64,000 nt of DNA. Source: Acanthococcus lagerstroemiae. Its lineage: Eukaryota; Arthropoda; Insecta; Hemiptera; Eriococcidae. The notes under the pieces are model-generated. The model ran no database searches. It worked only from the letters and a program-made list of their open reading frames with translations, and was not told the origin of the DNA. Location: positions 69,136,914 to 69,200,913 of the forward strand of contig CM063109.1 in assembly GCA_031841125.1 (NCBI GenBank), read 5' to 3'. Positions 47,430 through 58,402 of the stretch are shown here, one piece after another; within the stretch, counting starts at the first letter, position 1; each line of letters opens with the position of its first letter. The position numbers and the translations under genes are program-made.

Positions 47430-48875
47430 CAGGCCCGTAGCTAGCCATCTGTGGTAAGGGGTGCTGACTGTTTACCAGGGGGGGTGGTTTTAAGGATACA
47501 CATAGTATATAATGTGAAGATTTCTACGAGGCAGTGGTGTAGCCAGAAGGGGGGGGGCGAAGGGGGCGAATACCCCTCAAGGCATCTGAAATCGAATGTA
47601 AAATGCAAACCTGAGCAATGCCTTTAATACGCAATAATTTTATCTTCATTTTCATAAAATGGTCCTCTAATATCGGCAATTTTACAGAAATACCTCAATT
47701 TTTGACTTTTTCTCCCTTGAAAATCTTACCCCCTCCCCGGAAATCCTGGCTACGCCACCGATATAAACCAAAAATTCTGGAGGAAAATAGCAAATTCACA
47801 GTGTTACAATAGAAACACTGAATTTTGTCCCAAAATTCATAGTCCAAACTGGTGATTTAACTTCCCGACAATCCATTGGAAAAAAATTGAATATATCGCG
47901 TGAAAAAAGATTACCGCTTTTACAATGATCAAATCTTCGAACTTTTGGAAGTAAAAACATTCTATTTCTGTGGACTTATCAAGTTATTAGTTCTCATTCT
48001 CAAACAGCCATTCAGGCATTTAGCCATCGATATTCAATGTGAACTGGATTACGAGCCAACCCCTGTGTTTGTGAATTATAAAGAACGACAAACACACGAT
48101 TCGTCTACCTATTGGGATATAAACCTGCACTAGAGTGCGCTGCAAAATCACCTGCGCGGGTGTCATCGGGGGAAAATGAAAAGGTGATCATGTGTACTTT
48201 CAAATAGAAACACTGCTATCTTCAGGAGGGGAACAAAGGAGCAGAAATTACTCTACCAGTAGAACTGATTATAATTCAATTTTTTAGTGATGATGCAGTT
48301 AAAATTCAGGACAATTTTTTTTTGAAGGTGAATTTCTAATCGACTGAATGATACTTGAAGTTTGCTACACGCTTGCAGATAAATCTCCATGATCACCCAT
48401 TCATACCACTGATAAGACGCAATCGTGCCAACATTTGCAACTCTAATTTATATAGTGGTGCCTAACCCATATGGAGCGAGGCGCAGCCGTTCCACATGGC
48501 AAGATTTCTGTTCGAAAACATATATTCGCTTTACATTGACTGTTACTTCACTTTGTTTTTTAAATTAGGTATTGTATTGGGAGGAAAGGGTAAAGGGGAA
48601 GAGGGGTAAAAAAATTTAAACCCAAAAAATTTTTCGCTCCACATGGGATTTACAAAGTTAGGCGCCCCTGAATTTATATACCAATCTTTCAAAGCTAAAT
48701 CAGTGTTGCCAAGTTTATAAACATTAAAATGTAGCGGACAGAAAAGATTTGAGCAAAACTAGCGAGATAAATATAGAAATTTGTTATGTTTATTATGGAA
48801 ATTTTGCCAGGAGGGGCTCCGGCAAGCGCTAGGGAGTGCTTAGCATCCCCTAGCACCCCTCTGGCTACGGGCCTG
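47430..48875. mobile_element. Non-autonomous hAT element, 1.45 kb, with exact 8-bp TSD TGCTCAGA
   Basis: The left end CAGGCCCGTAGCTAGCC and the reverse complement of the right end CAGGCCCGTAGCCAGAG pair over the first 12 bases. The octamer TGCTCAGA lies directly outside both ends (47422-47429 and 48876-48883) without mismatch. A GGGGTGCT subterminal word occurs near both ends. The interior has no transposase; one 77-codon frame (47900-48133) shows no hAT domain. A smaller element sits at 47532-47760. The element at 35524-36134 has related ends and may be a shorter derivative of the same family. Confidence 0.85.
47532..47760. mobile_element. hAT-type MITE (229 bp) nested in the larger hAT
   Basis: The left end CAGTGGTGTAGCCAGAAGG and the reverse complement of the right end CGGTGGCGTAGCCAGGATT share the GTGGYGTAGCCAG terminus common to insect hAT MITEs. 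G-tracts follow the left end and C-tracts precede the right. The flanking octamers (CTACGAGG and ATATAAAC) do not match convincingly, so the copy is old or one end is slightly off. Confidence 0.6.
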
Positions 48876-48883
48876 TGCTCAGA

Positions 48884-50830
48884 GTCGCACACCTCCATAC
48901 TGCCAGTTGGTCAACCAGGCTGGATCGCTATCTTTAATTATAACGGACTCTATAGAGGACCAAATTAGCTCGGCAGTTGGTCAAGTCTGAAAAAGTATAG
49001 ATCGTTTCTTAGAGCTCGTGATAAGTTGGCTGGGTTGCTATTTTTCAAGAATTTTTAGAGTTAAATTCGCATTTAAAAATCTTTTCGAACGTAATGATAT
49101 TACATACTGTATAAACCAGGATCTAGAAAACAGGCTAATTCACGATAAATCATTTCCGAACTATTGAAAATCTTGTATCCTAATTCAAATTCAGCTCGGC
49201 TTATCAATCGTGCGAGGATGTTTAGAAAACATTTTCCATCAAACCACTATACAATCGTCGTAATTTTGTACTTTTTTAATCTCATTCTTCATTCCCGAAT
49301 CCCTTGCTCTCTCCGAAGAGTTTCCGCGGTCAGGAACTTGTCATAATGTTCGGCCTCAGTTTACGGTCTTTACGTATTTTTCGTTCGAAATTATACCGTG
49401 CAGATGTCGAAAGTTGTCGATTTCGCCGCCTAACTTTTCGCAAACTTTGCACTCTCAAATTTGGCTTTTTAAAAATCAACGCTCCCCCACAAAACCGTTC
49501 GAAATGCAACTGATTACACCCATTGAAAAATATAATCTTTTTTCCTTTTTCCGAACTTCAACGCGAAACTTCAATTCCCTGGTTGCTTTTCGAATTTCTA
49601 CCAGATCTTTGCTCCTAAGAAAAGAAAAAAAAAGAAAAAAAAATCTAAAATAAAATCTTTGGCAAAACGTTGTCGGTGCTACTGTAAGTTTATTCGCGGC
49701 TACAACCTGTTTGGTCAATGCCCATTGCCCATTCATGCGGTGCAATCGAGACACCCGAGAATCGAGATACGATCGGACAATCAATGAGGGGCAAAGACTA
49801 TAGAGTGACCTTCGTCGGCAGCTCAAACAAACAGTCGAACAGGTAGATCCGAAATTTTTTACGATTAATAGTTTCGTTTATCGTGATCGGCGATCTGAAA
49901 ATGCCAACACAAACGCGTCTCGAAGCTCGAGAATTAAAATTTCTAATTAGAATATTGCGACTGCGACGCTTCGCGTCGAACCTTCGAATTCGAATTAATG
50001 ACTTGGAAAATAACGACAGCACGGGGTTAATAATGCGGTAATGTTTTTATGCAAAACAGTTACAGCAGTTACCCAGATTTGCCTCCGCTCTGTTTACCTT
50101 AATGTGATTAACGATGTACGAATTGTCAGCAGTGAAAGAGAGGGGTGCGGCCCCGATGTAAATGCTGATCAGAGTGACAGAAATTGGAATTGAGAATGCA
50201 AAGGATTTAACTTTTCTGTACACCATTTTAAAGTATCTGAGGCAAAATCACACAGACTAGAGAGATTTTACCAGTCCGCTCAGTTTCATTCGGAGCAAAC
50301 GGGTGGCGGTGATACAGACCTGAATTTTAATTGTGAAACATAACTCGATCATGGGCTAGCAGAAAAAATAGGATATTTATCTCGCAGAGGTATACTCGTA
50401 GGATATATGTAATATACTATACAAGCAACATGCTCTCAAGAATTTCAAAGAAATTTGAGGGTATTGCGTATACTCGAGAAATCTAGCTGTTATTGTAGTT
50501 AGTGAAAAATAAGCAAAATCAAAAATCAAATAATATCAGAAAATTATTCTTAATATTACAAAAATTACTCGAAAAATTGTTAATATTTGAAAAATTATTC
50601 TTGAAGTTGATAACATTGTAATATTAAGACCACAAATTTCAAAACTATGTTACAATGCAAATGCCATGCGATTAAAATTCATTTGAAAATCCCCTGGTCG
50701 CACGATTCTAGAATTTCAGTTAATCAAATCTGATTTTGATGATGTTTAATGAAAGGGCGTGTGTGGAAATAAGACGAAACTAATGCCGACTCGGTGCTAT
50801 TAGGGCGATTGACGTTGAAAATGCTAACTC
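48884..50830. other. Low-copy DNA; CpG-containing patch about 49640-50040
   Basis: Open frames around 49164-49826 on both strands overlap each other and show no domain. The patch 49660-50040 is GC-balanced with several CpGs and TAAT words, like the other islands in this window. No bounded element was found. Confidence 0.35.
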
Positions 50831-50838
50831 AATAATAG

Positions 50839-51014
50839 CAGCAGGGCCAGATTAATGTTTTTCACTGTAGGGGGCCAGAGCTGGTGAGGGTCTTATCTTC
50901 GTACAAATATTAATTTTTTCGTCATTATTCGCAAATAGTGTATAGCGGGCTTCAATTTTCCTTACCCATTACAACTTGTTGGTGGGGACCCCCCCCCCCC
51001 TAAATGCGGCCCTG
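50839..51014. mobile_element. hAT-type MITE (176 bp) with exact 8-bp TSD AATAATAG
   Basis: The reverse complement of the right end is CAGGGCCGCATTTAGGG. The left end is CAGCAGGGCCAGATTAATG, that is, the CAGGGCC terminus preceded by one extra CAG. The octamer AATAATAG is present at 50831-50838 and 51015-51022. The extra CAG between target duplication and terminus suggests a 3-bp slip at the left end. The interior ends in a C11-12 tract; there is no coding capacity. Confidence 0.8.
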
Positions 51015-51022
51015 AATAATAG

Positions 51023-52399
51023 ACAAATTTTTCACCCAAGGGAAAAAAAGGTCGATAAATTATGAATTAACAATTTTTCGATTTTACCAACTACTACAGT
51101 CGACTTCGCAGGAAAGTGCCGACCAAAGATTCCCAAGAAAGTATCAACCTTCCTTCGGTTCGCTCCTGGCTACAAGGTATGGGTGTTGTCAAAAATTTTT
51201 TTCTATCTATGGTTTGGGGAAAATACTTCCAGAAAGACAGATTCTTTTCCAAAAAAATAAAAATCATTTTCCTCGTAGAATACTGCATTTTTAGTAGAAA
51301 AAACTGAAAAACTGCCACATTTATTCCCCTGGTGATGATTATGCGACCAGAGAATGGAAAATCAGACAAAAAATTTCAAGGGAAGAGACGTCCATCAATG
51401 ATTGAGCCAGTCCGGTTTATTGTTTTGTTTAGGTGGTTTTTGCTTAGTTTGCAGAATGTATTAATTTTGGGAATTCAGTTTTAGAAATCTTTTACGTAAA
51501 ACAATTTAGTTAGGTCGATTATTCCCCTGCACGTAAACAACTCCTATCACGCTGCCATAATTTGTCATATATTAGTATTTTTATGGGTATGTTCAAGAAC
51601 TATCAGATTTATCGAGCTAATTTGGTAAGCTCAAGTTTGCTGTAACCAATTGAAGGGTAGCTTACCATTCATTATTTCACTGCCACTTCTCGAAGTCTCC
51701 CACGTTAACTGTAAAAGCTGAATGCAACAGCTCGTACGAAATCCATTGACTAAAGACGATCGTTAACATTCTATACACTCGAAAGCACCACCCAACTTTT
51801 TCTTTTTTCGCACTAACTTTCCCCATTTATCATTTCGGCCAAACTTTTCACGTTGAATTCTCTGCAATTACAGAACGGACATTCGGTTAATTCGACGACT
51901 AAGTGATTAACGGTTTTAAAGGTCTTCAGTAGAAGGACGCAATTTGGACGCACACCAGTCTTCCAGGAAAATAAACTCCATCAAACATCGAATTAACGTT
52001 TTTCTCTACGCTTTTCGTCTTCCTCGTTCCGCGCACAGCTTTTTCAAAAACGTAAGTACAAAAATGGCTCGTGAAACTTACATGGAGCGGTTGTGAAAAA
52101 GCAATTTGGAATAATGTCGCGATGCTGGAGTATCTCATCAAATTAATTACGGTGCGGTCGTTTGCTATATATTACTATTATATATACCTTATTCATTGCC
52201 TCGACGAAATAAAATTTATGAACTTTTAACTTGGTTTTAACTTTTGTCGTACAAGAAAAATCAACAGAAGCTCGGTTACTTTTTACTTTTTAGTACGTAT
52301 ATAGAGAAGTGAGGATTGTAATTCGGGATTTTATAGGCTTCGCAGGTGAAATAATATTCGTTATTATCCACTGAAAGACGATTAACAGCGACTGAGAGT
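51023..52399. other. Low-copy DNA, no gene recognised
   Basis: No domain or bounded element was recognised. The patch at 51760-52150 is slightly GC-richer. Confidence 0.35.
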
Positions 52400-53230
52400 G
52401 TAGAAAACAAAGAGTTACCCAGGCCAAAAACAATCAAAATTAAAACTTAACAAAAATTGCCGAACTCAACATAAGACGACAAAAATGACAAAATATGATT
52501 AAAATAGACTCAGAAAATTAAGAGTAAGCTACACCATAATCATACAGACGAAGCTGCATGGCAACCTAATTCGAGAAGGTATAACTAAATCACACCTAAA
52601 TTGGCGTATAATGACAAATTTTTTTTAAATTTGACAATGGGTTCCGAGCAAACAGAACTCAAACTGAAAATTATTAAAAACAACTAAATTGACCAAAATT
52701 AATCGGAAAAGACCGAAAATAACTCGAACCACACATGATTCTTAACGACTGAACATGGCCAGATCTGACCAAATTCGACTACGAACAATCAAAATTTACC
52801 AAACAGAACTGAAAACAACCTGAAATCAATATGAAAACTGCCCTCCTCTCTCACTAAATAAAGCAAAAAAATAAAATAAAATAAAAATGTTTAAATTCGA
52901 TGAAATGTGACCGAAATCTCACAAATTCAACCATGAATAATCGATTTTGACCATAATTGAATGAAATAACCGCTAAACCGCACAGAGTCAGAAAACAGCA
53001 AATCCATCAAAATTGGACAAGAAGTACGAAACCGACTAAATCTGACCAGTAACGACCGAAACTAACCAAAATTGACCTAAAATAACCTGATACAATTTAA
53101 AACAAACAGGTTTCAAAAGTATCAAATTTAGTCATGAATTATCAAAACGAACAAGAATAACTGAATGCGAACCAATTTACCTGAAAACGATCAAATCTGA
53201 CCATAAATAATCCATCCTAAACAAAACAAG
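52400..53230. repeat. A/C-biased degenerate repeat (CCAAAATTGACC-type words)
   Basis: The plus strand is strongly A- and C-rich and T-poor. Words such as GACCAAAATT, AACCAAAATTGACC, GACCGAAAATAACTCG and AACAACCTGAAA recur at irregular 10-25-bp spacing over about 800 bp. The same character is seen at about 3400-3720 and in the duplication units (6820-7110 and the matching region of unit 2). It looks like a long-decayed short-period repeat. No coding sense is apparent. Confidence 0.6.
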
Positions 53231-53554
53231 ACCAACGATGATTTTAAAAATAGTAAGAATGACTAAATAAACAAACAAACGAAATGGCAGACACTGGGAA
53301 GTGGAAAATAAAATAACCCCTCCTCTCGTTCTTTCGGGTCAATCGTATTAGGAAAAGTTGTGCCACAGGCCCTCCCCTCTTCTGATGAAAAAAACACATA
53401 AAATGGGTTTAAACGAAAAATAGCTTTTATGACCCCCCAAAATGCGTTAAAAATTCGTATTCCGAGTTTCTGACAAGTTATTTGATTTAAATACAAAATA
53501 GTATGACTACACAATCTGGAATATGACGGCCCTGAGGAAGATTCGTAATACTAA

Positions 53555-54020
53555 TAGATTTATAGATTTTCGGCACGCTGAACTCAGTTAGAGGGGTAAT
53601 TTTTCAATCCGAGCCCACTGTGCGCCATCAAAAGGAACAGATTTCCAATAATGGTGGATTTTTCCTTGATGATATTTAATTTACAGGTTTTCGAGGCCGC
53701 CGAACTCAATTCTGAGGGTAATATTTTTATTTACTCTCACCTCTCCCCTCCTCAAAGTTTAACCATATGGGGTCTAGGACCGAAAATCTAATGATAGTTG
53801 ACCTTTTAAAATTATATTTGATTAGTGTATAGAGGAGGAAGAATGGATAGATCCTAAACTGAGTTCCAGAATTAAGTTCAACGACTTCAGTCACCTATAA
53901 ATGGAATATCATCGCAATAAACCACCATTATTCGGTCTCAGCCTCCTTTGGTTGCACATCATAAGATCGAATTGAAAAATTACCCCGAATCAAATTCAGC
54001 GATCTCAAAACTTATAAACT
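53555..54020. repeat. Old inverted repeat, ~160-bp arms
   Basis: The forward segment 53555-53730 (TTTATAGATTTTCGGCACGC, GGGGTAATTTTTCAAT, AATAATGGTGG, CGAACTCAATTCTG) aligns with the reverse complement of about 53860-54020 (TTTATAAGTTTTGAGATCGC, GGGGTAATTTTTCAAT, AATAATGGTGG, TTGAACTTAATTCTG). Divergence is high but block order is kept. The spacer is about 130 bp. The arms contain the CGCCGAACTCAATTC / AATTCAGCGATCTC core shared with the 57425-58137 array. Confidence 0.6.
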
Positions 54021-54349
54021 GACTCCGTCTGTCTCTTATTGTATTGAACTCACCCTCCCTCCTATTGGAGCCACCCGCTATGGCCATCACCCCAAATTGA
54101 GAAATCAAATTATTCTATATCGAATGCATACCAAATTACCTGTCCAGAATTTGACGTACACATTTTCAAAACGCATTTGGGGGCGGAGAAAAACTATTTT
54201 CCGTTAAAAAAGTCAGCGCAAGTTCCCCGAATCCGATTCATCGGAAACTTTGCTAGATATTGTTTTTCGATTTTATTTTATTGCAACCAATTTTTTTCAG
54301 GGGGGGGGAGAAATTTAGGAAAAAAATCACTAAGAATAAATTAATAACG

Positions 54350-55112
54350 TGTGGTTTACAGATGCCTCTAAGTATGACGAAAGTGTAGGAATCGGAATCA
54401 CGAATGCAAAAGGCGCTAACAACTGTTCAGTGGCATTGGGCGAGGGCGTCACTAATAATGGCGGTCACGGTGGCCACTGAGAGAAACCAGCAGGAAGGCT
54501 TTGTTAATAAGCAGATCTATACCTGTACAGTCAATCGGCTATCAAGGTACTATCGTCACACCAAACTACATCTCTGGTAGTGGCGGAGTGTGTTAACAAA
54601 CTATACACCCTTGCTCAGGAGAACCGGGTCACCATACTATGGACACCGGGACACTGCGGCATAAAAGGGAACATGATCGCTGGCAAGATAGCGAAGGAAG
54701 ACACCAAAAAGGAACTGGCAACACCCAGGCCGTGTCTTCCTGTAGCATACAGCGTCATAAAATCCAAAGTAAAGGCCTGGATAAGTAAGCAGACGGAAAT
54801 GCACTGGCGGTTGGACAGTGGCATGAACGTCAGCAAAACACTGATAGAGGGGACACCCCCAGTAAGTATGCCAAGTTCCCATTAGGGCTTGACAGAAAAC
54901 ATGCAAGGCTCATGGTCGGACTACTAACCGGTCATGGGGCCACAAAATACATGTGGTATAAAATAGGAGTGGTAAGAAGCGGCTCCTGTAGGTACTATGG
55001 AGAAGAGGAAGAAACCTCGATCCATATCATACGTCGGTGCCCAGCAATAGCCGGGACAAGACGCGAAGCATTGGGGCTAGAATATCCAGCACCCAGTGAA
55101 GTCAAAGGATAG
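54350..55112 (+). pseudogene. RNase H domain and C-terminal region of LINE ORF2, frameshifted
   Basis: The first frame (54352-54480) gives WFTDASK, the first RNase H aspartate block. A second, with QSAIKVLSSH, is followed by ILWTPGHCGIKGN (54580-54882 frame), the late histidine block. After a further frameshift near 54857, the tail reads LMVGLLTGHGATKYMW, then a CRYYGEEEETSIHIIRRCP Cys/His tail ending at TAG (55110-55112). Compared with intact proteins there is a stop or frame change at 54478 and another at about 54857, so it is inactive. A reduced second zinc ligand (CRYY rather than CRxC) is a further sign of decay. Confidence 0.85.
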
Positions 55113-55254
55113 AGCTAAGTAAAATTCTCACTTTGGCTATAAAAGTGATGCTACTGAGCTGATCCTTAACAGCAACTTGAGGAATAGTGCAATGGACTGC
55201 AAAGTCTGAGCGCTCGGTGCATATAGCGCCACCTCACACACAAATGTGAATAAA
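54350..55254 (+). mobile_element. 5'-truncated non-LTR retrotransposon insertion with 12-bp TSD
   Basis: A 12-bp direct repeat AAATTAATAACG lies at 54338-54349 and 55255-55266. Between them the sequence starts abruptly inside an RNase H coding region, continues through the ORF2 C-terminus and a 3' UTR containing GGCGCTATATGC-type and CACCTCACACACA words, and ends GTGAATAAAAA. This is the signature of a LINE copy truncated at its 5' end during target-primed reverse transcription. The left target duplication joins directly to coding sequence, so the boundary is precise. The presence of RNase H points to the I/LOA/R1 group. Confidence 0.85.
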
Positions 55255-55266
55255 AAAATTAATAAC

Positions 55267-57424
55267 GGCCACCCAAATATCCAATCACTCTTTTCGCCTC
55301 TGCACTAATGCCAGATGCAAACGAGAAGTTGGGAGTCAAGATCCAGAAGCTAATAGCTGAGATTTCCTAACATCTTTGAATCTTGTATGTTTTAAAAATC
55401 CCGACTTTATGCGTTCAGGCCTCGACAAACATCTCAGTAAGTGAAAGAAATCTTCGCGTTATATCCACGAATTTTGAAACACCTTTTTCCCCCTTTTCGA
55501 GCTTTAACTGATTTGAGAAAAATAGAGTAATCTTCGAGTTGGATCCATCGCACATATTAGTTGACAGGGAAGGGTAAAATTTTGAATACTTCGAGCGAAG
55601 TGTCGGAAATCAGCGATTCTACGTTCAAGTCTGCGCATGTATTGTATAACGTGTAGAAATGCGAATTTTGTAGGTGGTCTCATAAAATTCATAAGCGACC
55701 TTTCTTATTGAAAATTCAAAGAGCTGTAAGTTTATTTTGAAATCATTCTAGTTCTTTTAAGCCAACAAAAGCCCCACTTCTGGTTTAGACCCTTTCTAAC
55801 TGAACTCCCATATCCAGTATTCGTACTTGTTAAAGTGTACGATTTCCACCAATCTGTCGTGTATTTCTCGAAATTAATCCACATGTAAGGTCGACAAAAA
55901 GGTACCTGGATGGAAAACCATGCGAGAAATTGGTATTACCCCTTCATATACCTGCCGAGAAAGGACACGGCAGCGTCGTATATGACCTCACTGGGGTGGC
56001 AGCTCGACGTTACGTCGACGTGTTTACGAGTTTCCGTGCTGTGGTCGAAAGGTTGTAAACCCGATGTTTACGGTTTGTATGTTGGTAAAGATGTTCGGAA
56101 GAAATTTTTTACTATTTTATTAAATCATTTTTCCGCAATATATGTCGGCTGTAATAGTGAGAATCATAAATTCGGGAGGGTTAGGTGAGGGGGGTCACTT
56201 AAGCATAACACAAACATCTCGATTTTACGATCGGGTGATTTATTAAAAGCTACGTTGCGCGAAGACTTGTAAACCACTGCGTTTACAAAATACCTCAACG
56301 TTTTTAGTGTTCAATGTGCTTTAATACACGGCAAGATATTTCATAAGGTCTTTTCGTCGTGCACCGTGTACAAAGGTCTCGCTTTTCTGCTTCTATTTCC
56401 GTCCCCCGGTGCCTCGGCCCTCCGCCGTTCGTTTCCATCGTGAAATATTAAACCGACGAAAGATAACCGAAGGAACAATTTCCATAATTTCATTTCGCCT
56501 GTTTCCAAGACCCTGCCTGGACCTCGTGTTGTTATCGCGCACAATTTTTACATCGCGTGTTTCGCGAAATAACAAAAAGCGTCCTTCATCGAGATTATTT
56601 GGATAACGCTATTAAGTCGTTCTTTTTATGCCCCCTCCCCAGTGTCTCACTCTCTTTCTATCCCTCCCTCTCCTCCCCTCCTCTTTTATTATTTTAATTC
56701 GCTGCAGCCGATTTCGCGAAGCTTCAAAGCCGGTCCATAAATATGTATGGGCTCGCGAACTTACGATACCGAAAGAAAATAATTGAAGAAATCGTCACAT
56801 CAGTCCGTCCACTGTCCAGGCACACCGAAAAGATACAAACGGAATTCTGCCAGGGCCGCGGGGTGATTTTGGAGTCTGAGTCCCTTTGACGGTCAGAATG
56901 AAAGCGAACTGTTTCTCACGAATTTACGACAGAATTTCGACAAAAATCTACAGTTTGCTTACGGCATATTTCTTCCTTTTCGAAACTTCCAATAAAGTCC
57001 CTCTTAATACTCGTAAGTGGGGTTCTGTAGGTTTCTTTGAGAATATTGGAAATAGTTCGGAAATCGTACTCTTATTCCGCCACAGACTACTGAATTGACT
57101 CAGACTATTCTTACACAACTTCAGGTCCGTAGCAAGGCAACAGGAATGGCATTACTGTTGGCTTTTTGTTTGATTTCAATCTAATTAGATCTAAGAAAAG
57201 GGGTTTGAAGGAAATGGAAATCTGCTGAAATGGTTGCGGATGGTATCCTAACCAACAACCAACATATTAAACTTCCCAAACCCTACCCATTCAGCTAATT
57301 TTTTAGGAAGCTTAAAACCACTCTAAACTTTTCTTTCTTTCTTTTTCAAAAATCTCAGGTATTGAAGAAAAAACATTTCAGTCGACAATTATTCCACTCG
57401 AAATTCTCCATAAGAATTGTCTTT
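55267..57424. other. Low-copy DNA; CpG-containing patch about 55890-56880
   Basis: A 92-codon forward frame at 55910-56188 and frames on both strands at 56341-56606 lie in a GC-balanced, CpG-containing patch; none shows a domain I recognise. A pyrimidine-rich tract (CTCTCCTCCCCTCC) lies at 56632-56690. No mobile element boundaries were found. Confidence 0.35.
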
Positions 57425-58137
57425 AGCATTTTTTCATATCTATTCCAGAAATGTTGTGTTTTTCATTATTTTCAATTTTGGCTCCACTACGCTCTTCATC
57501 AGTTGTCCTAGTTATCAAAAATAGAGTTAAAATAACGTAAAAATTGAATTTAGCGACCTTGAGAGTCCTATATTTGATACCTACACGATATTTTAGGATA
57601 TTTTCAACCTTATTCCCCACCCTAATTTTCAACTTAGGAGCAAACTGACATAAAAAATGAATTCAGCGACACCAACAGCAGTGATGAGAATGTTGTATTT
57701 TTCGTTATGTTCAACTTTGGATCCTCTTCTCCCCACCCAGATGCTACAGTTATCAGAATTATAGTCAAAATAATGTAAAATCTGAATTCAATAACCTCGA
57801 AAATCTTACATTTGATACTCATATTGTATTTTAGAACATTTTTGAATTTGGCCCTCACCCTTGGTGCTACAGTTTTCAACTTAGAAGAAAACTGACATTA
57901 AAAATGCATTCGACGTCGCCAAACTCCTAAAAGAAGTGTATATGTTGTATTTGTCATTATTTTTAATTTTGGCTCCTTCCTCCTCCCCACATTCTGACAT
58001 AATTGCATAGAATACAGAACACTGAGCCAAACTCTATAAGAATCGTATATTTTGTTATAAAAATCACGAAATTTGATATGTTGGGGCTGAAAGACGTACG
58101 GATCAATTTTAAAGTTGGATCCCTCCCACCAGTTCAA
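57425..58137. repeat. Three-unit diverged tandem repeat, ~235-bp period
   Basis: Three units start near 57450, 57686 and 57938 with GAAATGTTGTGTTTTTC, GAATGTTGTATTTTTCG and TATGTTGTATTTGTCATT. Each continues TTTTCAATTTTGGCTCC or equivalent, a CCCCAC-containing block, TAAAATAACGTAAAAATTGAATT or equivalent, and CTTTGATACC/GTTTGATAT. Units one and two share TTTTCAACTTAG.AG.AAACTGACAT at their ends. The three minus-strand frames across the units (57423-58137) are similar only because the DNA is repeated. A fragment resembling the unit end recurs near 58640. Confidence 0.7.
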
Positions 58138-58171
58138 CTCTTTGTTTATTTGTCATCATGAAATTTTGCTA

Positions 58172-58402
58172 GAGGTCTGGTTGGCCTAGTGGATAGCGCG
58201 TTGGTCTCGGAATCCGGAGGTCTTAGGTTCGAGCCCACGTAGCAATTCGCTACATTTCGACCTAGGCCGGTTTTTCGGCAAGAAGAGGAGAGGGCTAAGA
58301 CAGCCCTAACAGCCTCCCCGACGTCTCTGAGGTAATGCTCGAAAGGGCGGATTCCAGGGCTCGGGTTGAGAGCAAAAATTCGAAAAAGAGACCCCTGGGT
58401 CC
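58172..58402 (+). mobile_element. tRNA-derived SINE, copy 3
   Basis: Head: TTGGCCTAGTGGATAGCGCG (A-box-like, 58181-58200) and GGTTCGAGCCC (B-box-like, about 58227-58237). Body as in the copies at 10822 and 16102: GGTTTTTCGGC, GAGGGCTAAGACAGCCCTAA, CCCCGACGTCTCTGAGGTAA, TGCTCGAAAGGGCGGATTCC and AAAAAGAGACCCC. It has a 10-bp-longer linker after the B box. It is an independent insertion, because the flanks differ completely from those of the other copies. The anticodon-loop position reads CGG here and CAG in the others, but the anticodon stem does not pair well, so this is a SINE and not a tRNA gene. Confidence 0.88.
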
